Below are positions 45,768-56,736 of a stretch of DNA of 64,000 nt, piece by piece; the stretch's first letter is position 1, and every line of letters begins with the position of its first letter. Under the pieces are notes generated by a model that was given only the letters and a program-made list of their open reading frames with translations, searched no databases and was not told the origin of the DNA. The stretch is from Phycomyces nitens (lineage: Eukaryota > Mucoromycota > Mucoromycetes > Mucorales > Phycomycetaceae). Location: the NCBI GenBank assembly GCA_022702545.1, contig JAHRBC010000001.1, positions 8,432,001-8,496,000 on the forward strand. Direction: 5' to 3'. The position numbers and the translations under genes are program-made.

Positions 45768-48700
45768 ATGTCTTCCATTTGTAATTCCAATGAAGTGCAA
45801 TGCAGATGCTCGAAATGCTCTCGCAATCATTCTGGCTTCACAATGATGAGCAAAAGAACTGCAGCTCGCCATGTCCAAAGCGATGAGGACAAATTGTTTA
45901 ACAGTCAGATTAATAGTAAATAAGCTACAGAAATATAGACCTTAATAATAATAATATATAATCCAAACCAAATAGCATATTCAAGCCAAGTAAACACCAT
46001 CAATAATACTATGGAAATAGACCAGGCTGATGAGGGTTTTGAGTGTAATTTTATTTTATTTACCAAAGGGGTATTCAACCGTATTTAAATTGTGTATCCA
46101 TAGACAATATTTCTTCTCCTGGTACACCTTTACCAATTGAGACTATAGAGTTTCTCTTACCTCTTTCAGTAGAAGAGTCTATTTTTGGAACAGGTGAAGA
46201 ATATATTGATGCTTTCTCTGACTCTGAAGACTATGAGAAGAGTGATGACGATGAAGAGCAGGACCAGGATGAAGAAACAGGTGCAAAATAAAAAAGGATA
46301 ATGTTATTACTAAAAGCAATATATTAACATGCGGCTCAATCAAACTATAGATAATTTACCAAACCTCCCTCAAGATCCATGGCACTGACTGATAACAGTG
46401 TTCATTGTCATGTTTATATCTTGTTTTGTTGTTGATGAAGGCAGCGTCATTTTGATTACCTTTATCAATTTGGTTCTTGAGCACTATGGCGAGGAATTTC
46501 GTCTTCCTACTAGTATTCCTGGCTTGAAGAAAATGAGTGGATTCAGCGACTTGACAAGTGGCGTGTCAAAATATGTAGCATGTGGAAATTGTCATAGTAT
46601 CTTCAGTGATGTTAATGGAGCTCCTAGTACATGCGACTTCAAGAAACTTGGAAGCAATAGAGAGTGTGGAAATGCATTGTACAAAATCAGCAACAGTAAA
46701 ACTCTGAGACCAAACCGCACATATGTATATAACTCCCTCAAAACAGCTTTGAAAAAATTGTTCCAGCGCCCTACATTTGAGAATCAAATCAACAAGTGGA
46801 ACCGTGGACCAAAGATTGCTGGAACAATGTTTGACGTATACGATGGAAGAATGTGGAAGGAGTTTGTGGATGAAGCTGGTTTACAATTTGTTGCCAAGGA
46901 AAGGTCATTGCTGCTCACTCTCAACATCGATTGGTTCCAACCCTTTGATGGGGTGACATATTCCTGTGGAGCAATATACCTGACGATCAACAACCTCCCA
47001 AGAGAAGAGCGAAATAAGGCAGAGAATGTCATACTTGTGGGTCTGATGCCTGGACCAAAAGAAGCCAGCACTTCAGAGATAAATAATTATCTTCGGCCTC
47101 TTGTTGACGAGCTTAAAGAATTGTACACAGGCATCTATATCAACACCCACACCTGCTCCAAGACTCTGGTCCATGCTGCTCTGCTAATGGTTGCATGTGA
47201 TATACCTGCTGCAAGAAAAACTTGTGGATTCACTTCGCACAACAGTACAAATGCATGCCATAAGTATAATCGCCACTTCCATTGGTTTGAAGGTACCAGC
47301 ATTGTTGATTATTCTGGCTTCAAGTTTTCTGAATGGACAGGCAGAACCAAAGAAGAAAATCTGAAGCATGCTATTATGTGGAAGAATGCAGCAACTAATG
47401 TGGAGAGAAAACGATTGGAGGTTGAAAACGGGGTTTGCTGGTCAGAGCTTCATCGACTAGGATACTTTGAGCCCGTACAATCAACCATAATTGATCCAAT
47501 GCACAACCTTTTCCTGGGAACTGCAAAGAGAATGGTTGAAAAATGGTTATTCGACAATCTTCTCAATGACCATGATCTTGTAGAAATGCAAAACGAAGCA
47601 AATACCATGACTCTGCCACCAGACTCTACCACATTGACTACGAAGATTGGAAAGGGATTTCCTTTCATGAAAGCCGATGAATGGAAATCCTGGTGCTTGA
47701 TATATTCTCCTGTTGTGCTTAAGTCCAGATTACGCAATGATATTTTTGTCAACTGGATCCATTTTGTTGATGCATGCTGATTGTTGACAAAGCCAAGTAT
47801 CACCGATGAAGAGTTAAGCCAAGCTCACAACAGTCTAGAGAAATTCTGCATTGGATGTGAGAAATTGTATGAACCTGATCTTCTATTGCCCAATATGCAC
47901 CTTCACCTTCACCTGAAAGAAACGATCCAAGATTTTGGCCCAATATACAGATACTGGCTTTTTAGCTTTGAACGATACAATGGCCTAATCAAAGGTTTCA
48001 ACACGAACAAGAAGAATGACTTTGAAAAAACCTATATGGATAAATTCATCAAAAATGCATCAAAGGGCGATTTTTACAGATCACACCTCACCACCCTCAC
48101 CAACCCATCTCACCTCTCCCTCTTCCAAAAACTGTCTACCAGTATAACAGAAACCTATGCCACAATCCCTGCCCAAAACAATATGATCACCATATTTCAC
48201 TTGCCTACGTTTGTTGACTCTGCAACCGAAACTGAAATATCCATATTGGGAAATGAGTCTCTTCCACCATCAGCCTTGCCATTAAAACTCCAAGAGCCAA
48301 CAACAATGAGAACGGCCAAGTACAATTGCCTTCTCAAGTTCTATCGCATTGAGTACCAAGACAATCTCTTGCAAAGTGCCAAAGGTGTGGTCCAGAGCTC
48401 AAATTTTGTAAATGACCGAATCTAGAAGATTCCATACATTAATCTTCTTGGCCAAGTCTACAAAAGTGGTGAAGGGTCAAACACAAGAGGGTCATATATC
48501 CAGGCTATATATATCAAGAAAAATAGTGAGTCAAGCTATACCTATGCTGGCTATATCAAGTATCTTTTTGCCCACAACTTTTGCCCAAAACCCACCCATG
48601 ACAATTTTATGACAAGGCTCAATCCTCAGCATGTCTTTGCTTTTGTTGAATGGTATGAAGTTCTTCAACATCAGCCAAGAATAGACCAAGGAATTGATAT

Positions 48701-48848
48701 GTATAAGCCAACCTTTCAGAAATATGACTATGACAACATTCTACCAGTTCATCGAATTCTATCCCCAATTGCAATCGGCAATCAAGCTTCTGGCCATGGT
48801 GCAGCCAAAGTCATTGTTATTCCATTGCCTAGAAAAATTTATGCTTAA
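45768..48848 (+). pseudogene. Tnp2-family transposase, copy E (three stops)
   Basis: Exon 1 at ATG 45768 encodes the finger V-Q-C-R-C-S-K-C ... A-R-H-V-Q. Acidic exons lie near 46010-46285 (D-D-D-E-E-Q-D-Q-D-E-E-T). The main exon begins after TATAG near 46349 (N-L-P-N-L-P-Q-D-P-W-H). It keeps L-T-L-N-I-D-W-F-Q-P-F, V-G-L-M-P-G-P-K-E, V-A-C-D-I-P-A-A-R-K, I-D-P-M-H-N-L-F-L-G and F-S-F-E-R-Y-N-G. Stops are TGA 46386-46388 (Arg in copy Y), TGA 47778-47780 (Arg in Z and other copies) and TAG 48423-48425 (Gln in A). All lie in one frame and all fit single C-to-T changes. One Cys of T-N-A-C-H-K-C is Tyr here. Confidence 0.88.
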
Positions 48849-48947
48849 TCTTCTTATTATTATTTTTGACTTTCTTACATAAAATATGCAATATATATAT
48901 GCCAAAATCAATATAGATGAAGGAGTGAAAAAGAGATGCTTGTTGAT

Positions 48948-50175
48948 TTATTCACGTTTTGACCACGCGGGAATTTTGGCTACTAAGCCGCGAGGAATTG
49001 TCTTTTGCATAACTACGTAATGACGAGTCTTCAATTGACTGGCTTTCTTTCCTAGATCTTTTTTGGCAAGCATGTCCAAAAAGTCAAACAGCTCATTCAG
49101 CTATACAGATATATTTTATCATTAGACATAAAATATAAGAAATATCAATCTGCCTGTGTTTTACCTTATCACTCCTCCAGTTCAGACGAAGTACTCTCAC
49201 AGTGATCTCCGTGTCTGTTTCATCATCTGACATTACATCTCTATGAAAGACGCCACTGGCATCCCTGTTGAATCTTCTTTCAACAGCTTCCTTGTGCTTT
49301 ACAAAGGTTCTCTTTCATCTCTTGAAAAGCTAAAGTGAAACAAAGCATAATATATAAATATTTGCGTATTTTATTTAATATTCACTTCAGTTTTTCGGTT
49401 GCCTCTTCAGTTTGCTGTCTTTTTTGCTTCTCTAAGCTCTGGCACAAGCTTGCTATCAGCCAAACGGTTATAATAATTATTTATAATTATTGTGCCCAGT
49501 TCTTTTCCTGTTACTGATGTTGATTCAGGCTGTTCACAGGCATATATGATCAGAGCGTTTGCTAGATTCTGATTGACATCATCAGCCAATCCAACACTGA
49601 CATCCCAAGTCGGCTTCTCTTCATTATTCTTGATCAAACTGGGATCATCTGATTTAAGATGAAAGTTTTTCAAGTAATCTCGAATAACTTTCTGAAAGTA
49701 TATATTAATAATATATTTTGATATTACTGTTTCATTTAGAACTTACAGATAACTTTGGATATCTTGTTGCACTGACGATATCCTGAAGGCTAACTTGTGA
49801 GTTAGAGACAGAAAGAATATCTTCAGGTTGGATGATATTCACAATCTCATCATTTTCTACCACGGGCATTTGGACTGATACTTGGTCTCTGGCTTGGCAA
49901 GCAACAAGACCATTGAGAGACAACATCATTTGCCTTTCGTTATCATACACCACGCCAACTTGTGTTGATACACCAGTTAACTTTTTATCAACAGTGGATA
50001 AAAGGCCAACCATAGTGTTATATTCACTCCTGGGAATTGTTACATCGTCAGATCTAGAAGCAAGCAATGGGCGAGGGGTACCAACACGACCAGTGTTCAC
50101 TGTGGTAAGTAGTGATCTGGATGATGACGCTCTTGCAGACATGTTCTTCTTTCCCTTGTTTAATTGTTGGCTCAT
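48948..50175 (-). pseudogene. Tnp2-element accessory gene, copy E (two TGA stops)
   Basis: Exons 50175-49747, 49691-49386 (306 nt), 49329-49165 and 49100-48948, all phase 0 with GT-AG introns. Exon 1 is Ser/Arg-rich and has a possible coiled coil (Y-N-T-M-V-G-L-L-S-T-V-D-K-K), ending R-Y-P-K-L-S as A ends R-Y-P-K-I-S. Exon 2 has L-K-S-D-D-P and A-L-I-I-Y-A. Exon 3 has V-M-S-D-D-E-T-D and L-N-W-R-S-D-K. Exon 4 ends I-P-A-W-S-K-R-E. TGA codons at 49407-49409 and 49315-49317 interrupt it. Function unknown; the conserved ends suggest selection before decay. Confidence 0.75.
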
Positions 50176-51856
50176 GATTTACAGATTCTGGTATTTATTC
50201 AATTGTAAGTATATGTCTGATAGTCATCTCTCTATAAAATATAGCTGTTCAAGTATCAACATACATTTTACTATTTAGTGTTAAGGTCTGCTTGAAAAAA
50301 ATCTTTGGGTATTTTGATTATAAATATAAAAATGAATTGTTATTCTTATGACATATCAATCAAGCAGAGGATCTATCTGTGTTCCAGTCGGTACTTGCCC
50401 GATATCAAGAAACGTTGTCTATCTTAATATTTATAAGATCTAGATTTGACAATGATATATATATAATTATTATTTAATATCTTCAGATCTTTAGTTTGAT
50501 TAATTACTTGAATATTCATTCTAATCATATAACTAAATATTCATTTGTTTTATAAAATAATATCTTTTATGAGTATGCCTATTTCTATTGTTTTTATATT
50601 TTTATTTCCTAAACCATTCATGTAGCACTGAGAGTACAACGAATATTACAGACTGGGTTTGCGCACAGTGTGTTAATCGCCTTTTTTGCATACTTGGTAT
50701 TCACAACAAACATATTTTTATTTTTTTATTTTCAAAAAAAAAAATACGTAATCATCTCTCAGATTCTATGACTATTTCAAGGATTGTTTTTTATTCATCC
50801 ATTTTTTTTCTTTCTCTACTTTTTATTATCATCCAAGTACTTCTTCTAAAGCGCGGTTTGCCATATATACTCCTGGCAAACAAAATCAAAATCATTCTGG
50901 TATACAAAGATAAGTACTATGTTATTTATTACATTCGATTATTATTCTTACTGATACATATTCTATTAGAAATGTTATGTATCTATATAGCCGCCCTCCA
51001 GAAATTCATACCTCTAGTAAGTATATATACTTGAAAAATATTTTTTAATATTCTTACTCATTGCTATCTCTACTTAGTATTCTATTTCAAAAGTTTGTCT
51101 TTGCCTTTATTAAATCAAAGTATTCAACATTTCCAAGGACTATATATAATAAGTAAGCTGATATAAATATTTAATAATTTTTCTCACAATATTCTCTAGC
51201 TCTAAAAAGATATCAAGCAAATCAAGGAAGCAAGGTATTATATAATTTGATTAATAGTATCAAAATCAATCATATTAATAGCATTTGCTATTTATTATAG
51301 AATATATCCATAAAGCAAGTATCTACATCTCTCTCATACAATCAAGAATTATATATATATATTAGAATAAATATTATAGAGCAATTATTATTATGAGCGA
51401 TTCTTTTTTATTCAAAATAAAAATAAAAATAAAAATATATTCCTACAAACCAATTTCCAATTGAGAATATTATTTTTAGAATTAATACCAAAAAGAACAG
51501 CTTTTCCGAAGCAATTGATCGAATCATTGTCATCAAAAAATGCAAAACACTGCTGTTATTACGTGCCTAGATATATGTTCTTCTCAGACAGGTGTTCTCA
51601 AACAGTGCATGTTTTTATTCTTAATTTGTAATAGTATGTATGTTTGCTTTTGGAATAGAGTTTATACACAATCTTTATAACTAAGCTCACACCAAATTTT
51701 CAAATCTGACATGTTAATATATAATATCTGGTCAGTTATTCTTTAACATACTGACTGGGTATTTATTAAAATTTATCTATCAGATATTAAATTAATACAT
51801 AAAATTACAATTATAAACTTTTAATATTGTAATGATTTAGATTATTTTTTGCAGTG
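50176..51856. other. Non-coding right arm of element E
   Basis: Very A+T-rich with short open frames lacking motifs (one at 50588-51034 is rich in Ile, Phe and Leu). It corresponds to the subterminal arm 20831-22418 of A in position, not in sequence. Confidence 0.4.
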
Positions 51857-52489
51857 TTACTGATGCTAAATGCAAACTTGAGTTTTGCTTTACTTTCGCA
51901 GAAGTAATATTACTAGCCTTTCATTTTATTCTAACAAGTACTAACAACAGTTTTTCTCTTTCCAAACTAGATTGAGAGAATGTGCATCGCAATGAACTTG
52001 ACAAAGACGATGAGTTTCAAGTGTGAGAATGGGTATGATTTGCACGTACAAAGAGAGTATGCTTTTGCTTTGGTACTCTACCGGTATGCTTTCTCACGGC
52101 GGTATCTCTCAATGGAAGATATGTGGGGAATGAATGCAAGAAGCTTGGGTTCTATTGTGAGCCAGTTCTCACGCATTCTACTGAACAAGTTCAAGCATGG
52201 GCTAGAGTTTGACACTCGTCAATTCTTGCCTGAGAACTGTAAAAGGTTTGCCCAGGAAATCTACCAAAAAAGTAAAACCATTATTTACTACTTCTACTTT
52301 ATAATAATTACATAATTTATTTGCTAATCTTATATAAACTCTTATAGCAAATGCCTTTCCCAATATCATTGGCTTTGTGGATGGCACAATGCAGAAGGTT
52401 TCCCGGTCAACAAGAAATGATGAGCAAAGATGTATCTACAATGGGTGGAAGGTAATGTGCTTATATACATATAATCATATTCTATTGAG

Positions 52490-52776
52490 TGTCAGGAACT
52501 GATCCAAGCAGACAAGGCAAGAGACAGAAACAGGAGGTTCAAGGATAAGTTATTTAATAAAAGATGTTGTTTGCTTGATCTTTCTATGATCAAGCTCTAC
52601 TGGTATTTATATGTTTTCTAGCTAGGGTAAAGATGTGTCTAAATATAATGATTGGTGATTGTGGCGGGTGTGTGTACAAGAAAGGAAAGTCTAAAGATAG
52701 CTATGATGTATTGGTCTTCTAGCTAGTATCCATTTTGGAATTGTGGTGCGAAGGCTGTTAGGAACCAATCCTAACA
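52490..52776 (-). repeat. 3' LTR of the chromodomain gypsy element
   Basis: 287 bp, TGTTAGGATTGG...CAGTTCCTGACA on the minus strand. It links the solo LTRs at 13113 and 43121 to this chromodomain element. Confidence 0.88.
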
Positions 52777-52798
52777 TTACCTCCCTCTCAAGGCTGAA
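52777..52798 (-). promoter_or_regulatory. Polypurine tract of the chromodomain gypsy element
   Basis: On the minus strand GAGAGGGAGG lies four bases before the LTR start and just after the integrase stop, the place expected for the plus-strand primer. Confidence 0.65.
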
Positions 52799-53457
52799 CT
52801 ACTCTCGGATTTTGATGGCAGTGTTGGCAAGATTCTCCAAAGGTTCCCAAGTGCGCTCTTCTGGGCCATACCCTTTCCAGTCCACCAGATACTGGATCTT
52901 CCTATGGTGTAGCCTTTTTGCCAAGATCTCCTCAACTTCATACTCTTGCTCGTTATCTACTATAACTGGGGGCGGTGGGTCTTGATACCTTGCTGATAAT
53001 TCGTTTCTGACTACTGGTTCCAACAGGGAAACATGGAACACATTATGGACTTTCATTGATAGCAGAAGCTTGACATGGTATGCTACTGGATTGATCTGTT
53101 CTTCAATAGTAAAAGGACCCAATCGCTTGTAATCCAGCTTATTGCTTGGGCGAGAAGTTCTGATATTGGTACTTGAGAGCCAGACTTGGGAACCAGGGAG
53201 CAGAGCAGGAATATCCTTGCGATATTTGTTAGCTTGCTGGGAGTATGTGACTTGGGCTTGCTTCATGTTAGTTTTGATGTTATTGAAGACTTCTTGCATG
53301 AACTTGACTTTGTCTTCAACTATGGGTGCTACAATATCTTGGCTAGCAGAGAAATCTAGGCATGGGTGGAACCCATAATTTGCCAGAAATGGGGAGTGCT
53401 TTGTTGCAGAGTGGGTAGAGTTGTTGTAGGCAAATTCGACGATAGGGAGAAGCTGGA
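52799..53457 (-). pseudogene. Integrase C-terminus with chromodomain (fragment)
   Basis: An open minus-strand frame of about 219 codons, cut at its 5' side by Tnp2 B. It has F-A-Y-N-N-S-T-H-S-A-T (end of the catalytic core), a GPY/F-like K-R-L-G-P-F-T-I-E-E, V-F-H-V-S-L-L-E-P and a chromodomain: E-V-E-E-I-L-A-K-R ... Y-L-V-D-W-K-G-Y-G-P-E-E-R-T-W-E-P. Such domains direct integration to chromatin with methylated histone H3 in other chromoviruses. No stop inside the fragment. Confidence 0.9.
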
Positions 53458-53804
53458 CACTGGAAAAAGTATACGATTTTATGGTGGAGAAATATCTGTA
53501 GTATTAAAGTACCATCATCGATTTATTGTTATTTCAATCTATATTTCTCTACCATACAAATATGAATGATACTATAGGGAATGACGCCTGGTCTATCAGA
53601 GAAATAGGTCTTTAGTTCCGCTTGAAAAACCTTTGATACCCCCCAACTTTTCTGTTATTAAAGAGGTCTAGTTTATTTTATATTTCGTGTCGAGTAAGCC
53701 TATTATTTATTGTATTTTGTGCCATATAAAGCTAATCGCAATATCGCGATTTACAATCTATTCATATCCTTTACTTTTAACCTCAGTAACTCATCTCTTT
53801 AGGC

Positions 53805-53942
53805 TGAAAAGCAAAAGGAAATAGTGTCTTTAGACTGAAAAGCAAAGGGAAATAATGTCTTTAGACTGAAAAGCAAAGGGAAATAATGTCTTTTAGACTG
53901 AAAAGCAAAGGGAAATAATGTCTTTTAGACTGAAAAGCACCA
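53805..53942. repeat. 32-bp minisatellite near the end of element B
   Basis: Same array as in A at 21175-21312, about 4.5 units centred on GACTGAAAAGCAAAGGG, with a few substitutions. Confidence 0.8.
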
Positions 53943-54777
53943 TATCATATGTTTACATACAAGCCTCATTTGTTGATTTTTAAAAAATAAATTGTTTTTT
54001 ATTTATTTTTTATTTATTTAATATATATATTTCTAGATGAATGCTCTAATCATATAATAATAATATATATGCTATTTCTAGAGTATTGTTTGATATTTTG
54101 CATCTAGCAAGACCAACAAGTTCCTACCTGATAGATATTGGGTACTGTCTTGGAGAAGAATGGTGCTATTTAATAGTAATAGGAGCAAAGATTAATTAAA
54201 TAATCGTAATGGATCAAATTATTTGCTGTTGTACTTACAATGTTGATATCGTGAGTAGATGGACTACTTGATAGATTCATGAGAATATCTCAGCATATTA
54301 GCTGTCAGTTGAGATTGTCTAAGAATTGTAAAGTTATTAGTATTCTAGATATTCATATATACTATATTATCAGCGGTTTTCTTACCTGTGTGATTGTTTG
54401 TTCAGGCATGCGGATGAGATTCTTAATATATCTAATAGAGAATAGAACATAGTTATATATGTATAAGTAAAGAGATATATATAATTTGTAATAATATAAT
54501 AGCTTACCATGATGTTTGATTACAAGATTGAGTGACATGCAAAGCCGTGATGACTGGAGGCATCAAGTCATTAGTAAAGAGAAGCTTTGAGCAAATATTA
54601 TTTTATGTTATTAAACCATGTAAAATGACCAAAGAGAAGAAGCTTGTTGATGATCTGTAAAGATAATGGCAAAATTATTAAGTAATTACATAAAATAATA
54701 AGAATAAAATAATTACCAGTATGTGTATAAGAGCAAGAGGCAAAAGAGAAAGAACAAAAAATAATTTGAGTTCCAAG

Positions 54778-56523
54778 CACTACAAAAGTCTAAGGGTATT
54801 ATGTAGATAAAACTTATAAAATAAGCTACTTAATTGTATAGTTTTACTATGCTTTTGGTAATATATAATCGTGATCTGTAGTAGACTAAAAAGATATGGG
54901 GGTGAACTGAATCATCCTACCTACTGGTGTACAAGAATCCAATGTAGAATATTTAAATGCCCTCAAACAGTGCAAAACTTAAATATACATTGTAGCCACA
55001 ATATATTCCTAGTCGATCTACCCTTTTTTGCATTGTATTTTATGATACACAGACAGTTTGTGTCAGGGGAGATTGACCACTTACAAACAACCAGTTTTAT
55101 CTTTCATTATATTTTATAGTGGGTTTTATAATATGTTTTAACAGTCCATCAAGGATGATTGTAGACTATTGCAAGGTAATTGTAGTTATTCTATGCAAAC
55201 AAGCCTCTCTGGTTTGTTGTTTTTTTAGAGCAATAGATTCTGAAAATTTTTATTTTTCGTTTTATTTGATAAAAAATACATTTGCGCTATATATTCTAGT
55301 CTCTAGATTATTTCTTTGGTATATCTATTCTACCAATCAATATTTCTTGGTTGGCACCATCAACTGGTTCTTAATAGAGCCAGGATACTTACCTAGCTGA
55401 GAGAAAGCCAATACTGTCTAAAAGTAAAAGAGAAGATTGTTAGTAAATTATTTTTATATAAATCATTCATTCTTATACTTACATTTTTAATATAATAAAC
55501 AGAACATTTGATAGACTCTCTGTAATATACTAACAAATGATTATTGTCTAATAGATATATATTAATATTTGTAGATAAACAATATGTAATACTAAAATAT
55601 TAGTTTACTTACAAGATATAGCCATTGGAATGGCCAGATAATTTCAATCGGGAATCCATATAAGAGCATAGCAAGATGTCTGTGATAGATGTTATTAAAG
55701 AGGACATATTTATAATATAAAAGGTTTACCAGAATATTATATTGAGATGGATAGAAAAATAGAATTTGCGGCTATATATAAAAGAGTGATTTGGTTAATA
55801 AAGAATAGCTTTAGCATAATATGATCTTACCTTTGGATATACAGCCAAGTGCAATAGAGAGCCCCATAATATATTTATAAGCAGTTACCTATGAATAATA
55901 AAATATATTGAGTAAAAAATATATTCACAAGAGAAAGAAAAGAATTAATTACCAGAGTATTTTGCAGTAATATTTAGGCACAAAAGAATATAAAAAATAA
56001 AAAGGAAAAACAAATACTTTGTATTAAAAGGCTGTTTGACCCTGATAAAATCTGGGCAATAAAAATGATAATCCAAAAGAATATGCCTGCCGTCATTTTC
56101 ATATCTTTGTAATTTATAGTTTATTAGGTTGAAAAAGATGTCTTGATATAGAACAAGAGTGTACACAATGCTGTTAAATAATAATAAAACTATAAGACAA
56201 TTTATTATCTTCAGTCAACTTATTTACTTGCAAGCATACTGGTCATATTTCTCTTCCTTCTTATGAGAATAAACATGATAATAATTGATTTGTTTATTAT
56301 TTCTACTCCAATTAATTTAATGATATAGTTACAAGAAGTAGAAATAAATCACAAGCAAATATGACATCTAAAAGGCTCTACTTTATTATTCTATCCAATA
56401 GAACATATTGAATAATATAATCACCGTCAAAAATAAAAAAGTTTATTATGTTTAACTTCAGTCTACTAATGGTAAGATAATATAGTAGTTTGCTATAAAT
56501 GAAACCACTCAATTTTTGTAGTG
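54778..56523. mobile_element. Non-autonomous CACTA-type element (1746 bp)
   Basis: Ends CACTACAAAAGTC and ATTTTTGTAGTG (10-bp inverted ends CACTACAAAA), flanked by AAG on both sides (54775-54777 and 56524-56526). Copy A at about 22147-22152 has the uninterrupted sequence with one AAG, which proves the insertion. It has no transposase; open frames such as 54871-55119 and 55119-55400 show no motif. A different CMC transposase must have moved it. Confidence 0.92.
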
Positions 56524-56736
56524 AAGGTAGTTTACCCCTAAAAAAAGTGCGGTCTCTAAAATCAATAATCCCAAAAACATAATATAATTGTCATTTTCAT
56601 TTTACAGTTAGACGCTTTATTTAATCAATAAAAGACACTAATTAGTTTTAAGCAAGTCATTGTAAAATATGATTATATATTGTAGAATAAACATCAGTAA
56701 CCGTTCATTATACTTCTTTACTTGTAAGAAACATTA

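Larger units (their letters stand above)
45528..51856 (+). mobile_element. Tnp2-type CMC transposon, copy E (complete, 6329 bp)
   Basis: Termini CACTGCAAAAATCA (45528) and, read inward from 51856, CACTGCAAAAAATAATC, flanked by TTA on both sides (45525-45527 and 51857-51859). Two convergent genes: transposase on plus (45768-48848), accessory gene on minus (50175-48948), 99 bp apart. The right arm (50176-51856) is A+T-rich without genes. Both genes carry stops, so the copy is inactive. It sits inside the Harbinger-like coding sequence. Confidence 0.92.
45416..52451 (+). pseudogene. PIF/Harbinger-like nuclease gene, split by Tnp2 element E
   Basis: Pieces 45416-45527 and 51860-51903 join in frame when TTA is counted once (K-S-L then T-D-A-K-C-K-L-E-F). 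Intron 51904-51970 contains TACTAAC and ends in ACTAG. Exon 51971-52271 encodes I-E-R-M-C-I-A-M-N ... G-S-I-V-S-Q-F-S-R-I-L; intron 52272-52347; exon 52348-52451 has F-P-N-I-I-G-F-V-D-G-T (candidate first catalytic Asp) and R-N-D-E-Q-R-C-I-Y-N-G-W-K, typical of the DDE_Tnp_4 fold. A donor GTAATG follows, and a gypsy LTR starts at 52490, in the next intron. Remaining exons would lie beyond the window. The start ATG 45416 is the first in frame; upstream exons are possible. Confidence 0.7.
52490..53457 (-). mobile_element. Chromodomain Ty3/gypsy retrotransposon, 3' end (chromovirus type)
   Basis: 3' end of an element on the minus strand: integrase C-terminus with chromodomain (53457-52799), polypurine tract, then LTR (52776-52490). 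It is inserted in an intron of the Harbinger-like gene and is interrupted at 53457 by Tnp2 B; the rest would lie right of the window. Confidence 0.85.

Noticed and set aside
50588..51034. 148-codon plus-strand open frame
   Set aside because: Hydrophobic low-complexity product in an A+T-rich arm of element E, no homologue in the other elements.
55119..55400. Open frame in the CACTA-type element
   Set aside because: No motif, biased composition, no splice or start context; the element appears non-autonomous.
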